Below are positions 36,302-42,006 of a DNA stretch of 42,006 bases, piece after piece. Origin of the DNA: Rhodocyclales bacterium. Lineage in GTDB: Bacteria; Pseudomonadota; Gammaproteobacteria; Burkholderiales; Rhodocyclaceae. Position 1 is the first letter of the stretch, and each line of letters opens with the position of its first letter. The position numbers and the translations under genes were made by a program. Where the stretch lies: NCBI GenBank assembly GCA_026399475.1, contig JAPLQY010000062.1, positions 1-42,006 of the forward strand, given 5' to 3'. The notes below the pieces were generated by a model, which saw only the letters and a list, made by a program, of their open reading frames with translations, made no database searches and was not told the DNA's origin.

Positions 36302-39300
36302 TCAATGACCCCGACTGCGCAACTCGCGCAATTCGGCTGCGGCATTCTCATACTCGAAGGCCTCGATGCGGGCCAGCAGTGGCCTGGCCGCTTCGCCGAG
36401 AGCCGCGAGCAAGAGCCCGGCCTGGTCCTTGGCAAGGTAGCTGGCGGCCATGTCGCCCTGGTCGAGCAAATTTTCCAGGCGCGTCAGGACCTCTGTTAAA
36501 TGGGTGGAAACCACCTCCACCTCGACAGCCTCGGCAATTTCCACGGTCGCCTGGCGAATGCCTCCCACCAGGCTTGCCAGTTCGTCGGCCAGAACCGTGC
36601 AGAGTGGGCCGATCTGTTCCGTGCCGCCTTCACCGCGGCATGCCGCCAGAACAGCGCCGGCCGCGTCGGACACAGTTGTCGCGCCCAGCATGCCGGCCGA
36701 TCCGCGCAAGGAATGCGCGATGGATTCGATGGTCGTCAGTTCGCCGGCCGCCAGCATTTCGAGAATCTGTTCGGCATGTTTCTGGTACCCGTCTGCAAAC
36801 AGGACCAGCAGTCGCTTGTATTTCGTCACGTTGCCGCGCAGCATCGTGAGGCCGAGGTCAAGATCGAGGCCGGGAACGTGGGAAAGGCGCTGCCGCTCGT
36901 CCTCGTCATTACCGGCAGGTGTGGCAGGCGTTTCAGTCACGATGCGGGCGAAAGGTGATACGGGTGCGGCCTTCGGCAGCCACTTCAGCAGAGCGGCATA
37001 GAACATCGGGGGATCCACCGGTTTGGCGACAAAGTCGTTCATGCCTGCATCCTGGCAGGCCTTGCGGTCGTCATCGAAGGCATTGGCGGTCATGGCCAGA
37101 ATGGGTGTGGCGGCACCACCGATCTGGGCGCGAATCGCGCGCGTGGCGTCGAGGCCGTTCATCTGCGGCATCTGCACATCCATCAGGATCAGGTCGTAGG
37201 CCATGGCCGCCGCCCTGCTTACGGCCTCGCGACCGTTTTCCGCCGTATCGGCGTTGAGGCCGGCGGCGTGTATCAGTTCGAGGGCCACTTCGCGGTTGAC
37301 GGGGTTATCTTCGGCCAGCAGGATCCGGGTGCCGCCGTGATGCAGGCGCAACTGCGTCTCGATATCCCCGGTATCCGTGATCACTGCAGCCGGCATGAGG
37401 CCGCGGCCGCGGTGCAGGCGAGCGGTGAACCAGAAGGTGCTGCCTCGTCCTTCCTGGCTATCCACCCCTGCGTCACCGCCCATCAGGTAGGCCAGGCGGC
37501 AGGTGATGGAGAGCCCGAGCCCGGTGCCGCCGTAGTTGCGCGTGGTCGAGGCATCGGCTTGCATGAAGGGCTGGAACAGGCTGGACAGATGCTCGGTGGG
37601 GATACCGATGCCCGTATCCTCGACCTCGAAGCGAACCAGGACTTGGTCGGTGCCGTCTTCCAGGCCCGCATCGGCATTTTCTTCCAGGCACAGGCGGGCG
37701 CGCAGGGTGACGGTGCCCTGTTCGGTGAACTTTACGGCGTTGCCGGCGAAGTTGAGCAGCGCCTGGCGCAGGCGGGTTGGGTCGCCCCGCAACCAGGGCG
37801 GCATTTCGTCGCATTCCACCGCGATGGTCAGACCCTTGGCCCTTGCCTGCTCGGCGATCAGTGAGCGCGTGTGGTCGAGAATCGCCTCCAGTGAAAAGTC
37901 GGTCTGTTCCAGCGTCAGCTTGCCGGCCTCGATCTTGGACAGGTCGAGAATATCGTTGATGATCGACAGCAGATGACTGGCTGCGCTGTCTATCCTGCCG
38001 AGCTTGTCGGCCTGCTCGGGCGTCGGGTGGCCGCGGCGCAGCAGATAGGTCAGGCCGACAATGGCGTTCATCGGGGTGCGGATTTCATGGCTCATGTTGG
38101 CCAGGAAGCTGCTCTTGGCCAGATTGGCAACCTCTGCCCGTTCCCGCGCTTCTTCCAGTTGTAAGGTACGGTTGACCACGAGTTCCTCCAGATGATGGCG
38201 ATGCTGATCGAGTTCATTGCCCAGGCGCTTCTTCTCGGTAACGTCTTCCTTTACCGCGACGTAATGGGTGACGCGACCATCGGCCTGGCGGATGGGAGTA
38301 ATGATGGCGAACTCGATGTATTCGCTGCCGTCCTTGCGCCGGTTGAAAAACTCGCCCTTCCACGCCTGGTCTTGGGCGAGCGCATGCCACATCGCTTCGT
38401 AGGTCTCGGGCGGCGTCTTGCCCGAGTGGAGAATGCGCGGGTTCTGGCCGATAGCCTCTTCCCGGCTGTAGCCGGTTTTGCGGATAAAGGCATCGTTCAC
38501 GTATTCGATCCGGCCCTCGAGGTTGGTGATCACGATGCTTTCCGGGCTTTGTTCCACCGCCAGGGAGAGCTTGCGCAGCGATTCCTCGGTACGCTTGCGT
38601 TCGGAAATGTCGCGGACATAGGCAGTGAACAGGAAGTGTTCGCCTTCGCGCAGCGCGCCTATCGACAATTCGATCGGAAACTCCGTGCCATCGGCGCGCA
38701 TCCCTGTCAGTTCGAGGCGCTGGCCAATGACCTGCTTCTCGCCGGTTGTGATGAAACGTGCCATGCCCTGCCGGTGCCGTTCCCGGTACGCGGGCGGCAC
38801 GATCAATTCGGCCATTGCATTGCCCTGGGCCTGTTCTGCCGTGTAGCCAAAGATTTCCTCGGCATGTGCATTCCAGACGAGTACCTTGCCGTCCTGATCC
38901 ATGCAGATCACCGCATCCGGCGCGGAGTCGAGCAACAACCGTGTCCGCGACAGAGTATCCCGCAGCGATGCTGCGGAAGCCTGCACATCCAGCAGCAGCT
39001 GTTTGCGCTCGGTGATGTCGCGGGAAATGCCGAAGGTGCCTATCACCTTGCCCTCGGCATCGTGCAGCGGTCCCTTGTTGGCGTTGAAGATCCTGACCCC
39101 TCTGGTTGTTGTCAGGGTTTCCTCGGCGATCCGGGTGCGGTTTTCCGTGCGCAATTGCCGGTCGATGGCCGCCAGCATTGCGGCGTCTGCTGGCTGAAAG
39201 ACGGCTCTGTCGTTCTGTCCCAGCACCTCCTGTTGCGTCTTGCCGACCATTTCGCATGCGGCGCGATTGAACAGCAGATAGCGACCTTCCACGTCCTTGA

Positions 39301-40615
39301 CGAAGATGCAGTCCTCAGAGCCTTCGGCCAGGGCGTCGAGCATTTCCAGTGCGTGCAGCTTCTCGGACAGGGCCATGCGTTCGCGCCGTGCCGTGTCGAG
39401 GGTTTGCCGCTGGCGCAAGACGAAGGCGCCGACGGCGGTCATGAACAGGGTCAGCAGGCCTGCCAGACCAATCCAGAGGCTGTCGCGCCAGGCTTGCGCA
39501 AAGAGTTCTGCCCGATCCAGCTTGGCCACCAGGAACCAGTCGGTGTTCGGCACCACGTGCGCCACCCCGAGCACGGGCATGTCGCGGTAATCCAGCCCTT
39601 CGACCAGGCTGCCCTGTTCGACTTCGCCACGCAGAACGCGGGCGCCCAGCAGCTTCTCCGCGGCAAGCGGCGCGCGCAGGTTTGCTGCCGAGCCCGGACG
39701 ATGGCGCAACTCGTTGAGGAACAGGAGCTGGTCGCCGTCGCGGCGGAAGAGCAGGATTTCGGCGCTGGCACTGGGCGCGGGCCAGCTCTGCAAAAGGGGA
39801 AAGAGATAAGCAGTCGGGTCCGTGCGCAGGATGATGACAGCGTCCGGCCGATCACCCAGAGTCGAAAAGGTGCCGACAAAATCGAGGTACAGGCGGCCGC
39901 TGGCATCGCGGTAGGGCGCGCCTTGGCTCGGTTGTTTGGCATCGATAGCCACGAGAGCAGCGCTCCTCAGCCTCGGGGCGACGGCGAGCGACCCGCCTGC
40001 CGAATCCCACAGCAGTTTGCCCTGCGCGTCGAGCAGAAGGAGTCCCTGATAGCCCTTGATGACGCGAAACTGCTCAAGGCGGCCAAGCAGCAGATCGCGA
40101 CTGGCGGTGTCTCCGCGTTCGCGCCAGCGGCGAAAGTTCTCGGTCATGGCGCGGCTGGTTTGCAAAAAGTCCGCGTCGCCCTGTCTTTCCCTTAACCAGT
40201 CGGCGATCTGGCTGGTCTTGAGCTCGGCGATGGCCTGCAGGCGCACTGCTTCTGTTCTCTTGTGACGGGCGATGTCATAGAGAATGGCTGCTGCCGTCAG
40301 GCCGATGATGGCTGCGGTGGCCAGTGCGAAAGGCAGGCGCATGGAGCGCCGGGCCATGCTTTCCAGCGCCCTCGATGCAGGGTCCGCGTGACCAAAGCGA
40401 CGCCGCATCAACTGGTAGAGCAGCAGCGAGGTAAGGGCGATGAAGGCCCAGCCCTTGAGTGTGCTGGCAATGTTGATCAGGGCCGGGTCGTCCAGCAGCC
40501 AGACGACGACCCGGTCGGAAACCAGTATCCACAGCGCACCAAAGGTGGCGTAGCCGAGCACCACCGTCAGGATGGACATGCGGCTGAGGCTGGCATGGAA
40601 CTGTTCTGGCTTCAT
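36302..40615 (-). CDS. Large membrane hybrid histidine kinase with three PAS domains, REC and Hpt
   Basis: This 1437-residue sensor has an N-terminal two-helix module (about 15-65; [37 protein letters not shown]) common in PAS/GGDEF sensors, a third helix (about 94-115), a large periplasmic domain of dCache type (about 116-375) and a fourth helix (about 378-400). Three PAS domains follow (about 425-545, 560-680, 685-800), then HisKA with H843 in MSHEIRTP, HATPase ([29 protein letters not shown]), a receiver with D1146 in [11 protein letters not shown] and Hpt with H1301 in [11 protein letters not shown]. It relays phosphate to an unknown regulator; the REC/HD-GYP protein encoded 36 bases upstream is a possible receiver. 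Confidence 0.95.
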   Translation of the reverse strand: MKPEQFHASLSRMSILTVVLGYATFGALWILVSDRVVVWLLDDPALINIASTLKGWAFIALTSLLLYQLMRRRFGHADPASRALESMARRSMRLPFALATAAIIGLTAAAILYDIARHKRTEAVRLQAIAELKTSQIADWLRERQGDADFLQTSRAMTENFRRWRERGDTASRDLLLGRLEQFRVIKGYQGLLLLDAQGKLLWDSAGGSLAVAPRLRSAALVAIDAKQPSQGAPYRDASGRLYLDFVGTFSTLGDRPDAVIILRTDPTAYLFPLLQSWPAPSASAEILLFRRDGDQLLFLNELRHRPGSAANLRAPLAAEKLLGARVLRGEVEQGSLVEGLDYRDMPVLGVAHVVPNTDWFLVAKLDRAELFAQAWRDSLWIGLAGLLTLFMTAVGAFVLRQRQTLDTARRERMALSEKLHALEMLDALAEGSEDCIFVKDVEGRYLLFNRAACEMVGKTQQEVLGQNDRAVFQPADAAMLAAIDRQLRTENRTRIAEETLTTTRGVRIFNANKGPLHDAEGKVIGTFGISRDITERKQLLLDVQASAASLRDTLSRTRLLLDSAPDAVICMDQDGKVLVWNAHAEEIFGYTAEQAQGNAMAELIVPPAYRERHRQGMARFITTGEKQVIGQRLELTGMRADGTEFPIELSIGALREGEHFLFTAYVRDISERKRTEESLRKLSLAVEQSPESIVITNLEGRIEYVNDAFIRKTGYSREEAIGQNPRILHSGKTPPETYEAMWHALAQDQAWKGEFFNRRKDGSEYIEFAIITPIRQADGRVTHYVAVKEDVTEKKRLGNELDQHRHHLEELVVNRTLQLEEARERAEVANLAKSSFLANMSHEIRTPMNAIVGLTYLLRRGHPTPEQADKLGRIDSAASHLLSIINDILDLSKIEAGKLTLEQTDFSLEAILDHTRSLIAEQARAKGLTIAVECDEMPPWLRGDPTRLRQALLNFAGNAVKFTEQGTVTLRARLCLEENADAGLEDGTDQVLVRFEVEDTGIGIPTEHLSSLFQPFMQADASTTRNYGGTGLGLSITCRLAYLMGGDAGVDSQEGRGSTFWFTARLHRGRGLMPAAVITDTGDIETQLRLHHGGTRILLAEDNPVNREVALELIHAAGLNADTAENGREAVSRAAAMAYDLILMDVQMPQMNGLDATRAIRAQIGGAATPILAMTANAFDDDRKACQDAGMNDFVAKPVDPPMFYAALLKWLPKAAPVSPFARIVTETPATPAGNDEDERQRLSHVPGLDLDLGLTMLRGNVTKYKRLLVLFADGYQKHAEQILEMLAAGELTTIESIAHSLRGSAGMLGATTVSDAAGAVLAACRGEGGTEQIGPLCTVLADELASLVGGIRQATVEIAEAVEVEVVSTHLTEVLTRLENLLDQGDMAASYLAKDQAGLLLAALGEAARPLLARIEAFEYENAAAELRELRSRGH

Positions 40616-40651
40616 GGGCGTTTGTCTCGATTCATGACCGTGCCTGCCTTT

Positions 40652-41809
40652 TCATCGGCCATCGCTGTGACGCGCGGCAATTGCGGTGAATTCCTCGAAG
40701 CTGGACAGGAAGGCGTCAGTCATGTCGGGATCGAACTGGCGGCCACGCTCGGCGGCGATGATTCCGCGCACCTCATCGAAACCCATCGCCTCCTTGTAGA
40801 CGCGTCTCGAGATCAGTGCATCGAAGACGTCTGCCAAAGTCATGAGCCGCGCCGAGATGGGGATTGCATCTGCGGCCAGTCCGTCCGGGTAGCCTGTGCC
40901 ATCCCATCGCTCGTGGTGCCAGCGAGCTATTTCCTTTGCCAGCGCGAGAAATTCCACCGGCTTGTCGATGTCACGCTCGGCCTGTTCGATCGCTTCGCTG
41001 CCCAGGCGAGAATGAGTCTTCATGATCTCCCACTCGTCCGGGGTGAGCTTGCCGGGCTTCTGCAGAATCGAGTCGGGGATGCCGACCTTGCCGATGTCGT
41101 GCAAGGGTGCCGAGTGGGCCAGCATCTTGATGTAGGAATCATCGAGCGTGGCGGCGAAGCGGGGGTGATCCCGCAACTGGGTGGCCAGCAGGTGCACATA
41201 GCCCTGGGTGCGCAGGATGTGGTTGCCGGTTTCGGGGTCGCGCGTCTCGGCGAGGTGGGCCAGGGCCCGGATGCTGACGGTCTGGATCAGCTCGTTTTCT
41301 TCCATGCGCCGGGTTACCTCGGCCTCCAGCGCAGTATTCTGGTCACGCAGCCAGCTCCGCGCCAGTCCCGCCAGCAATTGGCTGCGCACCCTGGCCAACA
41401 CCACGTCAGGCTTGATCGGCTTGGTGATGTAGTCGGCGGCGCCATGCTGAAAGCCCCGCTCTTCGTCGCGCGCGTTGTCCAGCGCGGTGAGGAAGACGAC
41501 CGGGATGTCGCGCGTGACCGGGTCTTGCCGCAGCGCCGCGAGGACCTGGTAGCCATCCATCTCCGGCATCATCACGTCCAGCAGGACCAGTGCGGGCTGC
41601 GGCTGCTGGGCGGCATAGCGCAGTGCGGTGCGGCCGGAAGTTGCCGCCTTGACCTGATAGCCGGCGTCGTGCAGGAGATCGCCCAGCACGCCGAGGTTCG
41701 CCGGCACATCGTCCACGATCAGCAGCAGCGCACCTCTCACTGCATCGGCAGTGAGTGTTACTTCGCTCATTCCAACTCGGGAAAGATAGTTCACGCTAGG
41801 CGCATTCAT
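40652..41809 (-). CDS. REC/HD-GYP cyclic di-GMP phosphodiesterase (RpfG-like)
   Basis: This 385-residue response regulator has a receiver domain (LLIVDDVPANL, LVLLDVMMPEMDG, YITKPIKPD) joined to an HD-GYP domain (HSAPLHDIGKVGIPD, WHHERWDGTGYPDG, LADVFDALISRRVYK). The HD and GYP catalytic motifs are complete. Phosphorylation should control hydrolysis of cyclic di-GMP. Start ATG 41809 has GAGGTGAT 6 bases upstream; an inner ATG at 41770 is possible. It lies between a chemoreceptor gene and a hybrid kinase gene on the same strand, so the kinase may be its partner. Confidence 0.95.
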   Translation of the reverse strand: MNAPSVNYLSRVGMSEVTLTADAVRGALLLIVDDVPANLGVLGDLLHDAGYQVKAATSGRTALRYAAQQPQPALVLLDVMMPEMDGYQVLAALRQDPVTRDIPVVFLTALDNARDEERGFQHGAADYITKPIKPDVVLARVRSQLLAGLARSWLRDQNTALEAEVTRRMEENELIQTVSIRALAHLAETRDPETGNHILRTQGYVHLLATQLRDHPRFAATLDDSYIKMLAHSAPLHDIGKVGIPDSILQKPGKLTPDEWEIMKTHSRLGSEAIEQAERDIDKPVEFLALAKEIARWHHERWDGTGYPDGLAADAIPISARLMTLADVFDALISRRVYKEAMGFDEVRGIIAAERGRQFDPDMTDAFLSSFEEFTAIAARHSDGR

Positions 41810-41816
41810 TTTCAGA

Positions 41817-42006
41817 TCACCTCGTTTCCGGGCTGCCACCGCGCATGACCTGGCGCGTGTCGATTTTGAAGAACCCCATCAGCTCCTGCAGTTGCGCGGC
41901 CTGGCCGCCCATTTCCTCGGAGGTGGCGGCGAGTTCTTCGGAGGCCGAGGCGTTCTGCTGCGTCGCCTTGTTGAGTTGTCCCATGGCACCGTTGATCTGG
42001 CCCACG
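41817..42006 (-). CDS. Chemoreceptor, C-terminal end (runs off window)
   Basis: The visible 62 codons end a methyl-accepting chemotaxis protein: GQINGAMGQLNKATQQNASA, then SEELAATSEEM, then the amphipathic LQELMGFFK tail, typical of receptor C-termini beyond the signalling hairpin. The stop is 7 bases before the HD-GYP start, so the genes are cotranscribed. The ligand domain is outside the window. No CheR-docking pentapeptide is present at the end. Confidence 0.9.
   Translation of the reverse strand, partial: VGQINGAMGQLNKATQQNASASEELAATSEEMGGQAAQLQELMGFFKIDTRQVMRGGSPETR

Noticed and set aside
38192..41848. Long + strand open frames of 667 and 528 codons
   Set aside because: They lie antisense to the large hybrid kinase and the HD-GYP gene, whose motifs are intact; the + frames show no domains.

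Overview
The window comes from a motile Gram-negative bacterium and is almost wholly given over to flagella, chemotaxis and signal transduction. High GC, the CheA/CheY/CheZ/CheD/CheV set, the sigma-54 FleSR-FliE module and the protein styles (DUF3391 HD-GYP, c-heme chemoreceptor, Adhesin_E-like domain) point to a betaproteobacterium, most likely of the Rhodocyclales/Sterolibacterium group. That placement is inference. There are no rRNA, tRNA or CRISPR features.

Layout. (1) 1-376: the start of an IS256-family transposase, read leftward, abutting a 5' fragment of fliH that the IS has apparently cut off. (2) 701-4018: a CHASE-PAS-PAS hybrid histidine kinase on + that separates fliH from fliG. 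(3) 4031-9781: flagellar core, fliF-fliG on -, divergent from fleS-fleR and fliE on +; fliE has a near-perfect sigma-54 promoter. (4) 10011-12198: an alpha-carbonic anhydrase with an extra N-terminal domain and a small lipoprotein. (5) 12310-17858: an HD-GYP protein, a diguanylate cyclase, a small secreted Cache-domain protein and a chemoreceptor. (6) 18034-21401: convergent Sel1-repeat and J-domain proteins. (7) 21483-31939: one long chemotaxis operon on -, in transcription order cheR-cheB-cheD-HDOD-mcp-(double cheV)-cheY-cheZ-cheA, probably followed by the J-domain gene. (8) 32185-32820: a FixJ/LuxR-type response regulator on +. (9) 32896-42006: a second - strand signalling operon, in transcription order mcp (partial)-REC/HD-GYP-hybrid kinase-aer-c-heme mcp.

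The most striking unexplained structure is a 62-bp intergenic element found three times (463-524, 15543-15604 inverted, 32054-32115). Two copies share an identical 45-bp core and the third matches it at 40 of 45 positions. One copy precedes the CHASE hybrid kinase (whose domain order HK-REC-Hpt needs an external response regulator), one precedes the secreted Cache protein plus chemoreceptor, and one precedes the LuxR-type regulator. The simplest reading is a two-component regulon scattered over 32 kb: kinase, regulator and target sensor all carry the same operator.

Other unusual items: a single-chain tandem CheV (CheW-REC-CheW-REC), a CheZ with two extra N-terminal motifs resembling CheY-binding peptides, a chemoreceptor with a periplasmic CXXCH heme site, a chemoreceptor with a C-terminal sensor after its signalling domain, and a carbonic anhydrase with a sigma-28-like promoter next to flagellar genes.
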